From the NCBI RefSeq assembly GCF_030733205.1, contig NZ_JASHJL010000016.1, positions 55,550-119,549 on the forward strand: DNA of 64,000 nt. Direction: 5' to 3'. This stretch comes from Mameliella sp. MMSF_3455. GTDB lineage: Bacteria > Pseudomonadota > Alphaproteobacteria > Rhodobacterales > Rhodobacteraceae. Below, piece by piece: positions 56,351-63,541 of this stretch (position 1 is the stretch's first letter; each line of letters opens with the position of its first letter). Position numbers and translations under genes: made by a program. The notes under the pieces are model-generated. The model searched no databases. It was not told the origin of the DNA and saw only the letters and a program-made list of their open reading frames with translations.

Positions 56351-56380
56351 GTTGGCGCCTCTGACATGCGTCGGTTCTAA
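56283..56380 (-). repeat. repeat module R2
   Basis: Second copy of the ~90-bp module described at 53656-53752, in the same orientation and about 160 bases from attR. Identity is visibly high in GGCGCCAACATGG, ACGACACT and GTGGCTCTCGC. Confidence 0.75.
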
Positions 56381-56437
56381 GCTCCAGCCGCCGATGCGCA
56401 GTGGTGGACGCGGACGGAGTGAAACAAGCCCGCCATC

Positions 56438-56501
56438 TGCGGGACACTTGTCCTGTAAGCCATTGATTTTCATTGACGCAAAACAGGCCGTATGCGGGAC
56501 A
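56438..56501. repeat. two TGCGGGACA motifs near attR
   Basis: TGCGGGACA occurs at 56438-56446 and 56493-56501, 36-100 bases inside attR. It is the nonamer also found twice beside attL. In the excised circle all four would flank attP. Confidence 0.55.
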
Positions 56502-56536
56502 CATGCCTATTGAAATCATTTGATAATTTTGGATTT

Positions 56537-56557
56537 TGGTGGGCGACCTTGGAATCG
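56537..56557. other. attR core within tRNA-Tyr
   Basis: 21 bases identical to attL at 16102-16122, covering the discriminator, the 3' acceptor strand and part of the T arm of tRNA-Tyr. The tRNA body lies on the host side, so the gene remains whole after integration. Confidence 0.93.
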
Positions 56558-56623
56558 AACCAAGCGTGCGTCTCCGCGAGGGAGTTACAGTCCCCTGCCA
56601 CACCTTGCGGCCTGTCGCCCACC
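56537..56623 (-). tRNA. tRNA-Tyr (GTA)
   Basis: 87 nt. Read on the minus strand, GGTGGGC at the 5' end pairs with GCCCACC at the 3' end. The anticodon loop CTGTAAC gives anticodon GTA (56586-56588 complement), and a long variable arm (CCTCGCGGAG) marks it as a class II tRNA, as for bacterial Tyr. The T loop reads TTCGATTC. No CCA is encoded. It is the phage attachment gene. Confidence 0.95.
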
Positions 56624-56752
56624 GAGCGCCGGTCGCTGCCGGCGTGGGGGGCTGATTACATCCGCCCAAAATCCCCGTCAACAGGAAATTCCCTTGGCAA
56701 AGGCCCTTCTTGGATGCAAAGCCTGTCACCTCAGGACACGGGGGCACAGGCG

Positions 56753-57529
56753 ATGGCGAAGAAACCGAAATGGGTGATCGAGAAGGAGCAGGCGAAACGT
56801 GCTTCGGCGGCGGAAACCGTTTGGCTCTTCGGGCTGCATGCGGTGCGTGATGCACTGGTGAACCCCCGCAGGGACAAGCTGCGGCTGATCCTGACGCCCA
56901 ATGCCGCCGAAAAGTTGACCGATGCGGTGGACGCCTCTGGCATGACGCCCGAAATCCACGATCCGCGCATGTTCGGCGCGCCGCTGGATCCCGGCTCCGT
57001 TCACCAGGGCGCGGCGCTTGAGGTCAAGCCGCTGGACTGGGGGCGGCTGGAAGACGTGGCGCTTTCGGGCGAGGGGGCCTTGCGGCTGGTTCTGCTGGAC
57101 CGCGTGACCGACCCGCATAACGTCGGGGCGATTCTACGCTCGGCCGAGGTGTTCGGGGCGCAGGCGGTCATCGGCACCCGTCACCATGCGGCGCCGGAAA
57201 CCGGGGCCCTGGCCAAGACCGCAAGCGGCGCGCTGGAACGCCAGCCCTACCTGCGCGAGCGCAACCTGGCGGACACCATCGTCGCCTTGCAGAAGATGGG
57301 ATACCTGGTGCTGGGCCTGGATGGTGAAGCGGAACAGACCATCGAGGAAGCGTTGGAGGGCCGCCGGGATGTGCCTGTCGCGCTGGTGCTGGGGGCAGAG
57401 GGGCCGGGGCTGCGGCCCAAGACCAAGGAGACGGTCGACGCGCTGGTGCGGATCAACTTCGCGCGCGACTTCGGCTCTCTCAACGTGTCGAACGCGGCGG
57501 CGGTTGCGCTTTACGCGGCGCGTGCCTAA
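56753..57529 (+). CDS. rlmB: 23S rRNA (guanosine-2'-O-)-methyltransferase RlmB (SpoU family)
   Basis: 258 aa. After an RNA-binding N-terminal domain (VWLFGLHAVRDALVNPRRDKL), the SPOUT core shows all three motifs: LLDRVTDPHNVGAILRSAE, LVLGAEGPGLRP and GSLNVSNAAAVALY. The enzyme forms a trefoil knot, uses SAM and methylates G2251 of 23S rRNA. ATG 56753 is the natural start. The frame extends upstream across the tRNA, but that part is not coding. Confidence 0.93.
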   Translation: MAKKPKWVIEKEQAKRASAAETVWLFGLHAVRDALVNPRRDKLRLILTPNAAEKLTDAVDASGMTPEIHDPRMFGAPLDPGSVHQGAALEVKPLDWGRLEDVALSGEGALRLVLLDRVTDPHNVGAILRSAEVFGAQAVIGTRHHAAPETGALAKTASGALERQPYLRERNLADTIVALQKMGYLVLGLDGEAEQTIEEALEGRRDVPVALVLGAEGPGLRPKTKETVDALVRINFARDFGSLNVSNAAAVALYAARA

Positions 57530-57538
57530 CTGCGCTGG

Positions 57539-57862
57539 ATGCCCACCACGAAGATCGCAACCTGTTGTTACTGCGGCACCCGCGCCGCGCTGCGCCTGGA
57601 AGGGGAGCAGCGGCACGAACTTGCCTGTTCCGGCTGCGGGGCGCCGCTCCACAACCTGAAATCGCTGCGCGTCGATGCCGTCGATCCCGAGGCGCATCGG
57701 CCGCCCCGCAAGGGCAAGCGCAAGCGCGCGCCCGAAGTCCATGCCGCGCGCCGGGAAACCTGGGAACCGCCCCTGAAGAAGACGAAGAAAAAGCGACGCA
57801 AGAGCCCGGCTTACAAGCTGTTGAGCGAGGCCTTTGACCTGATCGAGGACATCTTCGACTAA
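57539..57862 (+). CDS. zinc-ribbon protein of unknown function
   Basis: 107 aa. Two CxxC pairs (CCYCG at about 9-12 and CSGCG at about 30-33) form a zinc ribbon. A very basic middle follows (RPPRKGKRKRA, PLKKTKKKRRKS), and then an acidic helix FDLIEDIFD at the C-terminus. Basic linker and ribbon suggest nucleic acid or ribosome contact. It begins ten bases after the rlmB stop and may be co-transcribed with it. The same pairing occurs in related genomes as far as I recall. Confidence 0.75.
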   Translation: MPTTKIATCCYCGTRAALRLEGEQRHELACSGCGAPLHNLKSLRVDAVDPEAHRPPRKGKRKRAPEVHAARRETWEPPLKKTKKKRRKSPAYKLLSEAFDLIEDIFD

Positions 57863-57967
57863 GGGCGGCGTGGCGGGACCGTACGGAATGCCGGAGCGTG
57901 CCGCTTGCCTCTGGCATTTGACCCGGCTCTCAAGTATCCCGCCTGAGACTGGCAGGAGGGAGGCCCT

Positions 57968-59095
57968 ATGCCCGATTTCGAGAATCCCGGACCGGTGGAA
58001 CAGGACTGGTCAAACGCAATTTCCTCGATCGAGGAGATCATCGACGACGCCCGCAACGGGCGCATGTTCGTCCTGGTCGACCATGAAGACCGCGAGAACG
58101 AGGGGGACCTGGTGATTCCCGCGCAATGGGCAACGCCGGATGCGATCAACTTCATGGCGCTCTATGGCCGCGGGCTGATCTGCCTGTCCATGACCTCGGA
58201 CCGGATCGAGGAACTGGGCCTGTCGCTGATGTCGACGAACAATTCGTCCCGGCACGAAACCGCGTTCACCACGTCGATCGAGGCGCGCGAAGGGGTCACG
58301 ACGGGCATTTCCGCCGCCGACCGCGCGCGGACCATCGCCGTGGCGGTCGATGCCTCGAAAGGGGCGGCAGATATCGCCACGCCGGGCCATGTCTTTCCGC
58401 TGCGTGCCCGCAAGGGCGGGGTGCTGGTCCGGGCGGGTCACACCGAGGCGGCAGTCGACATCTCCCGGCTTGCCGGGCTGAACCCGGCGGGCGTGATCTG
58501 CGAGATCATGAACGAGGACGGCACGATGGCGCGCCTGCCCGAGCTGGTCGCCTTTGCGCAGCGCCACGGGTTGAAGATCGGCACCATCAGCGACCTGATT
58601 GCCTACCGCCGTCGCAATGACAACCTGGTCAAGGTCCGCACCGAGACGCCGATCACCTCCGAATTCGGCGGTGAATGGCTGATGCGGGTCTATACCGACG
58701 AAACCCACGGCGACGAGCATATCGTGCTGGTGAAGGGCGACATCTCGACCCCCGATCCGGTACTGGTGCGGATGCATGCGATGGATCCGATGCTGGATGT
58801 GATCGGCACCGGGCCGAAGGGCCGGGCGCATGAGTTCCAGCACGCGATGGAGGAAGTCGCGCGCGAGGGACGCGGTGTTGTCGTCCTGCTTCGCGATACC
58901 TCGCAGCACCTGGACGTCAGCGACGAGGTCTCTCCCAAGACGCTGCGACAATACGGGCTGGGGGCGCAGATCCTGTCCTCGCTTGGCCTGTCCAAGTTGA
59001 CGCTGCTGACCAATTCGCCGACCCCCAAGGTTGTCGGGCTAGAGGCTTACGGCCTTGAAATCACGGGCACTCGCAAGATTTCGGAGCTGGGTTGA
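57968..59095 (+). CDS. ribB: 3,4-dihydroxy-2-butanone-4-phosphate synthase with degenerate GTP cyclohydrolase II domain
   Basis: 375 aa. Residues about 10-205 form the RibB domain: FVLVDHEDRENEGDLVIPAQW with acidic metal ligands, LICLSMTSDRIEELGL, TTGISAADRARTI and GHVFPLRARKGGVLVRAGHTEAAVD. It converts ribulose 5-phosphate for riboflavin synthesis. The C-terminal ~165 residues follow the RibA fold (YGLGAQILSSLGLSKLTLLTNSP) but lack the three zinc cysteines, so GTP cyclohydrolase II activity is not expected. It overlaps ribH by one base. Confidence 0.93.
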   Translation: MPDFENPGPVEQDWSNAISSIEEIIDDARNGRMFVLVDHEDRENEGDLVIPAQWATPDAINFMALYGRGLICLSMTSDRIEELGLSLMSTNNSSRHETAFTTSIEAREGVTTGISAADRARTIAVAVDASKGAADIATPGHVFPLRARKGGVLVRAGHTEAAVDISRLAGLNPAGVICEIMNEDGTMARLPELVAFAQRHGLKIGTISDLIAYRRRNDNLVKVRTETPITSEFGGEWLMRVYTDETHGDEHIVLVKGDISTPDPVLVRMHAMDPMLDVIGTGPKGRAHEFQHAMEEVAREGRGVVVLLRDTSQHLDVSDEVSPKTLRQYGLGAQILSSLGLSKLTLLTNSPTPKVVGLEAYGLEITGTRKISELG

Positions 59096-59646
59096 TGGCA
59101 TCGAATGAAACCCACCACACGCTTGACCGGCCGACATTCGACAAGCCGGTCAAGGTGCTGATCGTCGTGGCGCCCTACTACAAGGACATCGCCGATCAAC
59201 TGGTCGCCGGGGCCGAGGCCGAGATCGAGGCGGCGGGCGGCTGGCACGAGACCATCGAGGTGCCCGGCGCGCTGGAAGTGCCGACCGCCATCGGTATCGC
59301 CGGACGGCTGTCGAATTATGATGCCTATGTGGCGCTGGGCTGCGTGATCCGGGGGGAGACCACCCATTACGAGACCGTGTGCAACGACAGCTCGCGCGCG
59401 CTGACCTTGCTGGGCCTGCAGGGGCTTTGCATCGGCAATGGTATCCTGACGGTGGAAAACTACGAACAGGCCCGCGTGCGGGCCGAGGCCAAGGGCCAGA
59501 ACAAGGGGGGCGGTGCGGCGGCTGCGGCCTTGCATCTCTTGGCGCTGGAACGTAAGTGGGGCGGCTCGCGCAAGGGGGTGGGATTCGTCCCCTTCGGCGA
59601 GGAAATCCAGATCGCAGGCACCAGCAAGGACCCCGACATCGCATGA
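59095..59646 (+). CDS. ribH: 6,7-dimethyl-8-ribityllumazine synthase
   Basis: 183 aa. Conserved points: VLIVVAPYYKDIADQL, IEVPGALEVPTAIG, ALGCVIRGETTHYETVCND with the catalytic His in THYE, and GNGILTVENYEQARVRA. RibH condenses the RibB product with the pyrimidine intermediate into lumazine and forms a capsid-like shell. ATG 59095 overlaps the ribB stop (TGATG), and its own stop overlaps nusB (ATGA). Confidence 0.94.
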   Translation: MASNETHHTLDRPTFDKPVKVLIVVAPYYKDIADQLVAGAEAEIEAAGGWHETIEVPGALEVPTAIGIAGRLSNYDAYVALGCVIRGETTHYETVCNDSSRALTLLGLQGLCIGNGILTVENYEQARVRAEAKGQNKGGGAAAAALHLLALERKWGGSRKGVGFVPFGEEIQIAGTSKDPDIA

Positions 59647-60116
59647 CCAAGCTTTCGGGCAACCAGAAACGCAAGATGCGCAGCGCCTCGCGGCTCTACG
59701 CGGTTCAGGCCCTGTTCCAGATGGAACAATCGGATGCCGGGGTCGACAAGGTGCGGCGCGAGTTTCTGGAATTCCGGTTCGGCGCGGAACAGATCGACGG
59801 CGAAGAGATGATCGACGGCGACATCGACTTCTTTGCCCGGCTGCTGGAACAGGCGGTCAACTGGCAGGTGAAGATCGACCAGATGACCGACCGGGCCCTG
59901 GTGGCGAAATGGCCGATTGCGCGGATCGACCCCACGTTGCGGGCGCTGTTCCGCGTGGCGGGGGCCGAGCTGCTGGAGTTCGACACGCCGCCGAAGGTGG
60001 CGATCGTCGAATACATGGACGTGGCGAGCGCCTTTTTTCCCGACGGCAAGGAAGCGCGTTTCGTGAACGCGGTGCTGGACCACATGGCCCGCGAGGCACG
60101 CCCCGAGGCGTTCTGA
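59643..60116 (+). CDS. nusB: transcription antitermination factor NusB
   Basis: 157 aa. All-helical NusB fold with RSASRLYAVQALFQMEQSD at the N-terminus, a middle loop, and ARIDPTLRALFRVAGAELLEFDTPPKVAIVEYMDVASAFFPDGKEARFVNAVLDH, the family signature. It binds boxA RNA with NusE in rRNA antitermination. ATGA overlap with ribH. The RibH-NusB linkage is widely conserved. Confidence 0.95.
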   Translation: MTKLSGNQKRKMRSASRLYAVQALFQMEQSDAGVDKVRREFLEFRFGAEQIDGEEMIDGDIDFFARLLEQAVNWQVKIDQMTDRALVAKWPIARIDPTLRALFRVAGAELLEFDTPPKVAIVEYMDVASAFFPDGKEARFVNAVLDHMAREARPEAF

Positions 60117-60284
60117 GACGGGCCTGTCGGGCGGCGGGGCCAACGAAGACCCCTGTACGTTTTGTACGTTTCGTACGCGGAAATCGGCAAAACGTACAAG
60201 GAGGTCACGAAGGCTTAACCCTTGCAAGGTTGCCTTCTGCACCCCAAGTTGTATTCTGAACCCGGAATGCGATGGAGTTGCCCC

Positions 60285-60635
60285 ATGCCCAAGCTCATCC
60301 GACTTTATATCCTGCAGGTCCTGGCCGGCTTTGGCCTTTCGGCCGTTTTTGTCGGCGCGCTTTTGTGGTTCAACGTGGCCAACCTCTGGCACCTGATTTC
60401 CGGCAGCGACATGGGGATCGTGGCGGTGCTTATGCTGTTCATGTTCAACGGCATCGTCTTTGCGGGCGTGCAGTTTGCCATCTCGATCATGCGCATGGCG
60501 CAGGAAGACGACACATCCGGCGGCAAGCGCCAGCACGCCCGCCCGCAGGAGCCGGCGCCTGTGCGGGTGGGGGCAGAGGCCCCGCAGAACCGGGCACTTA
60601 AGAAGCGGACACTGGGCGGATTGCAGCACCGCTGA
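60285..60635 (+). CDS. small membrane protein, paralogue 1
   Basis: 116 aa. Two membrane helices: LYILQVLAGFGLSAVFVGALLWF and MGIVAVLMLFMFNGIVFAGVQFAI, then SIMRMAQEDD and a Pro-rich cytosolic tail. The Roseobacter-type motif NVANLWHLISGSDMG separates the helices. It is very similar over the helical region to the gene at 60716, so the two arose by tandem duplication. Function unknown. ATG 60285 precedes the first helix directly. Confidence 0.75.
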   Translation: MPKLIRLYILQVLAGFGLSAVFVGALLWFNVANLWHLISGSDMGIVAVLMLFMFNGIVFAGVQFAISIMRMAQEDDTSGGKRQHARPQEPAPVRVGAEAPQNRALKKRTLGGLQHR

Positions 60636-60715
60636 GCTGCTGACCACTTATCGCACCCGGGGCTTGCCGGATGCGCCGCGCGCCATACCCTTTTCACACT
60701 GGAAAGGAGGCGCGC

Positions 60716-61048
60716 ATGCCCCGGATCATCCGACTTTTCATCACGCAGTGCCTTGTCGGCGCGGGTTTGGCCACGGTGTTCGTGGCGGGCCTGTTGGCGC
60801 TGGACGTGGGCAACCTGTGGCACCTTGCAACCCATACCGGCATCGGCCCCTTTGCCGTGCTGCTGCTTTGGGTGCATTTCGCGGCGGTCTTTGCGGCGGC
60901 GCAATTCGCGATTTCGATCATGCGGCTGGGCGAGAGAAAGCCCTCTGCGTCATCGCCGCCCCGCGGGCCGCGGCGCCCGGTGCCCGTCGAGGTCACGAGC
61001 CAGCGGCCCGGGTTCGGGCGCAAGCCGTCTTCCGGACGCCCCGGCTGA
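60716..61048 (+). CDS. small membrane protein, paralogue 2
   Basis: 110 aa. IIRLFITQCLVGAGLATVFVAG, then DVGNLWHLATHTGIGPFAVLLLW and FAAAQFAISIMRLGE parallel paralogue 1 segment by segment; the tails differ. GGAAAGGAGG stands seven bases before ATG 60716, a stronger site than that of its partner. Its stop lies in a perfect hairpin. Function unknown. Confidence 0.75.
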   Translation: MPRIIRLFITQCLVGAGLATVFVAGLLALDVGNLWHLATHTGIGPFAVLLLWVHFAAVFAAAQFAISIMRLGERKPSASSPPRGPRRPVPVEVTSQRPGFGRKPSSGRPG

Positions 61049-61063
61049 GCCATACGGCTCAGC
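61044..61063. terminator. perfect inverted repeat at the paralogue 2 stop
   Basis: GCTGAGCC-ATAC-GGCTCAGC forms an eight-base-pair hairpin with a four-base loop over the TGA at 61046-61048. There is no following T-run, so it may stabilise a 3' end or act with Rho rather than terminate alone. Confidence 0.45.
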
Positions 61064-61079
61064 GGCCCGCCCTCCAGCC

Positions 61080-61300
61080 TGCTTGCCGGTTGGGTCATGA
61101 TGGGGAAGCGGCGGGAACCACGCCAACCGTGTGGGTAACGCATTCCCGAGGACCTGTGTATACAGGTGGGCGCCAGGTAACGAGACCACGATCCCGCCAG
61201 AGCCAGCTCCCTCGGATTTGCTTAAGGCCACCGGAATGTACCCGTCTCACGAGAAGGGCAGAACCCGCCAAGCGCAGACCTAAGTTGCGCGGGGGGCCGA
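61080..61300 (+). ncRNA. structured RNA candidate (6S-like rod?)
   Basis: No gene occupies 61049-61325, yet the sequence folds well. An outer stem pairs GGCGGG (61110) with CCCGCC (61264); an inner stem pairs GGGTA and CATTCC (61133-61146) with GGAATG and TACCC (61233-61243). An apical hairpin ACCTGT/ACAGGT lies at 61152-61167. A long rod of this size and the CTTAAGGCCACC segment recall alphaproteobacterial 6S RNA, but I cannot confirm the family. Strand is a guess: plus is favoured by that segment. Confidence 0.35.
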
Positions 61301-61325
61301 GACAAGGGCCTGCGAAGATTTTGTG

Positions 61326-62072
61326 TCACCCGCCTGAGGGCGTATCCGTGACAAGCCCGTAGCGTGCCAGTTCCTCTGGCAGGAGGATGTAGATTTCATC
61401 GGGCGGCGTGGCGAGCGCGTGGCGCATGACGCGGGTGTCGACACCCATGTCGTCGAGATAGCCCATGACCTCGGCCTGGCCGCGCTGGATGTCCTCGACC
61501 GCGGTGAAGGCGGGCAGAAGGGTGTTTTCCCCGAAGTAGTGCTGGTGCACCCCGATGGAGGCGGAGGCGGCGGCGCTGCGGGTCTGGCCGCCGGCAAAGA
61601 GGTAGGGGCAGGCGGAATAGCAGAATTCCCCCGACAGAACCTGCGTGGCGATGCCCGAGGCGCGCAGGTGCCGCCCGAGATCGAGCGCGTCGCGCACCGA
61701 GCCGCCTTCGGATTGTAGCAGAAGGGTTTCGATCGGCGGGTCGGCGCGGTCGATCTGGGGGATCAGGCGTTCCGCGTCACCCTCGGCGATGGCCCCTTCG
61801 AGCCGCCATGTCCCCTGGTCGAAGGTCAGGGTCAGCCGGTCGGGCAGTTCGCCCGGATCGCGTTCGGGGGCCACGGCGGGGCGGTCGCGGCCGGGGTCGA
61901 AGATCCTGCGCTGGTCGCCCGGGCGCACGGGGTCCGAGAGGCGCGGGGCATCGGGGCGGAAGCCGGGCAGCGAGATTGGGCCCTGGCGCATGTCACCGAG
62001 GACCAAGAGGACGCCGATCCCCACCTGAAAGACGAGGACGGCTGACAGGGTGCGGGCGACGGAACGGTTCAT
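61326..62072 (-). CDS. periplasmic ClpP/S49-like serine protease-fold protein
   Basis: 248 aa. A signal or anchor segment TLSAVLVFQVGIGVLLVLG, a Pro/Arg linker, then a ClpP-like crotonase fold: ETLLLQSEGGSVRDALDLGRHL, EFCYSACPYLFAGGQTR with the putative Ser between Tyr and Ala-Cys, and ASIGVHQHYF with a His. Members of this group (COG3904-like) are predicted periplasmic proteases; catalysis is not proven. It reads toward the RNA candidate and is preceded by the membrane/coiled-coil gene, 25 bases away. Confidence 0.75.
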   Translation of the reverse strand: MNRSVARTLSAVLVFQVGIGVLLVLGDMRQGPISLPGFRPDAPRLSDPVRPGDQRRIFDPGRDRPAVAPERDPGELPDRLTLTFDQGTWRLEGAIAEGDAERLIPQIDRADPPIETLLLQSEGGSVRDALDLGRHLRASGIATQVLSGEFCYSACPYLFAGGQTRSAAASASIGVHQHYFGENTLLPAFTAVEDIQRGQAEVMGYLDDMGVDTRVMRHALATPPDEIYILLPEELARYGLVTDTPSGG

Positions 62073-62097
62073 GACTGGTGTCCCTGCATGACCTGTC

Positions 62098-63426
62098 TCA
62101 CGCGGATTTTCCCTTGAGTGGTGTGACGTCCTCGCCCTCGGGGCGCGGGGTGGCCGCGGTTTGGGTGGCCTGTGCGGGCGGTGTTGCCGGCGGGCCGGCG
62201 ACGGCCTCGACCTCGCGCAGGGCGGTGACCGCGGCGCGCAGTTCGGCCAAGGTCAGCGTGTCCTCGACCCCGGCGCCCTCGCGGCCCTGGCGGATGGCGG
62301 CATGGGTGATGGCAAGGATGAAGACCAGCACCATCGGAAGCAGGTCGATGGCGATGGCCCCGGCCCAGGAGGGCACGAAGTTGCGCGCGTACAGGATCAC
62401 CGCGTCGGCGGCGGAGAGCGGCGTGTAGGTGACATCGGTGGGCGGTTGCAGCGACTGGACGTTCTGCGCCGCGCGTTCCAGCGTCGCCGCCCGCTGTGCC
62501 AGCACCTCGAGCACCGAGGTGATGGTGGCGGACTGGTCGGCGCGGCCCTGTGCCGTGCTGCCGTCGAGTTCCGGCAGCACCACCGAGGCGGCAAGATCCT
62601 GTGCCGCGCGTTCGACCAGCGGGGCAACCGACAGCTGGCGCAGCTGGGTGATGAGGCCCTGCAGGCGCACGGCGGCCTCGGAGAACTCGACGCTGCGGGC
62701 CTCGACGCTGCCGGGTTCGACGGTCAGGGCGCGCATCCGGCTGAGGATGGTGTTGCCCTCGGTAAAGGCGGTGTCCACCAGCGGGGTCTGTTCGGCGATC
62801 TGCGCCTCGAGCGCGGTGAGCTCGGCGGCTTTCTGGCGCAGGACCCGGAAGACGGCGCCGCGCCCGGCGAGCCCGGAGAGCGCGCCCTGTGCCTCGAGAT
62901 CGGACAGGTCCTCGAAGGACTGGCGGACACGGGCGACGTCGCGTTCCAGCGCCTGGCCGGTCAACGCGATCTCATGCGCGCGTTCGAGCGCCGCCTGGTA
63001 ATCCTGTACGGTTTCGGCAAGGTGCTGTTCGACGGCGGCCGAGCCGGCCAGGGCGGCGGCGTTCAGCCATGAGGACATGGCGACGATGGCAAGGCTGCCC
63101 AGCCCCATGGCGGCCATCAGCCCGGTGCGCGCGCGGGTGGAGCGGACGGCAGGGAAGAGCCGCAGCATGTAGGACCAGAAGACGAAGATGCCCACGGAAA
63201 CGGCGGTGGAATAGGCGATGGCGGCAAAGACCGACATGGCGCCGTTTTCATCCAGCAGGGAGGAGACGCCGAGATAGGTGTAGATCCCCGAGGCGACCGA
63301 GAGCACGCCAAGAGCCGTGCCCGAAAAGGTGTCGAGCCAGGTCAGGTGGCCTTCGAGTTCGCGTGCGGCGCGCACGCCACGGGCTTCGGCGCGGGTCAGG
63401 CGGGTATCGGTCTGGTCCTGGGACAT
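62098..63426 (-). CDS. membrane protein with long coiled coil
   Basis: 442 aa. Hydrophobic segments near 35-60, 65-90 and 105-125 (for example FAAIAYSTAVSVGIFVFWSYML), then roughly residues 130-320 in an extended periplasmic or cytosolic coiled coil (VQDYQAALERAHEIALTGQ, TALEAQIAEQTPLVD). A final membrane helix follows (WAGAIAIDLLPMVLVFILAI) with a cytosolic Ala/Pro-rich tail. Possibly a mechanosensing or envelope scaffold protein. No named family. Confidence 0.65.
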   Translation of the reverse strand: MSQDQTDTRLTRAEARGVRAARELEGHLTWLDTFSGTALGVLSVASGIYTYLGVSSLLDENGAMSVFAAIAYSTAVSVGIFVFWSYMLRLFPAVRSTRARTGLMAAMGLGSLAIVAMSSWLNAAALAGSAAVEQHLAETVQDYQAALERAHEIALTGQALERDVARVRQSFEDLSDLEAQGALSGLAGRGAVFRVLRQKAAELTALEAQIAEQTPLVDTAFTEGNTILSRMRALTVEPGSVEARSVEFSEAAVRLQGLITQLRQLSVAPLVERAAQDLAASVVLPELDGSTAQGRADQSATITSVLEVLAQRAATLERAAQNVQSLQPPTDVTYTPLSAADAVILYARNFVPSWAGAIAIDLLPMVLVFILAITHAAIRQGREGAGVEDTLTLAELRAAVTALREVEAVAGPPATPPAQATQTAATPRPEGEDVTPLKGKSA

Positions 63427-63541
63427 GCGGGGCCTTGGGTCATCGCTGCGGTTTCGGGCGAGCCTAGATCATTCCCCGGCAGAGGGAAGGCGCCCGGGGG
63501 CTGGGGTTGCATTTGTTCACGAAATGTTCAATGATTTGGGC

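Larger units (their letters stand above)
16102..56557. mobile_element. complete siphovirus-type prophage in tRNA-Tyr
   Basis: About 40.4 kb bounded by a 21-bp direct repeat. It contains an integrase next to attL, an immunity region with divergent repressor and Cro-like genes, early genes, terminase, portal, protease, capsid, connector, tail, tailspike, lysis genes and a distal AT-rich cargo block. All structural genes appear uninterrupted, so the element may be inducible. The presence of a tape measure, tail chaperone genes and no sheath indicates a long non-contractile tail. Confidence 0.95.

Noticed and set aside
56492..56752. upstream extension of the rlmB frame through the tRNA
   Set aside because: It would translate the tRNA-Tyr gene and att core; the natural RlmB N-terminus starts at 56753.
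61080..61300. SRP, RNase P or tmRNA as identity of the structured RNA
   Set aside because: The GGAAGG-AGCA loop of SRP RNA, the GAGGAAAGTC block of RNase P and a tag-peptide frame are all missing.
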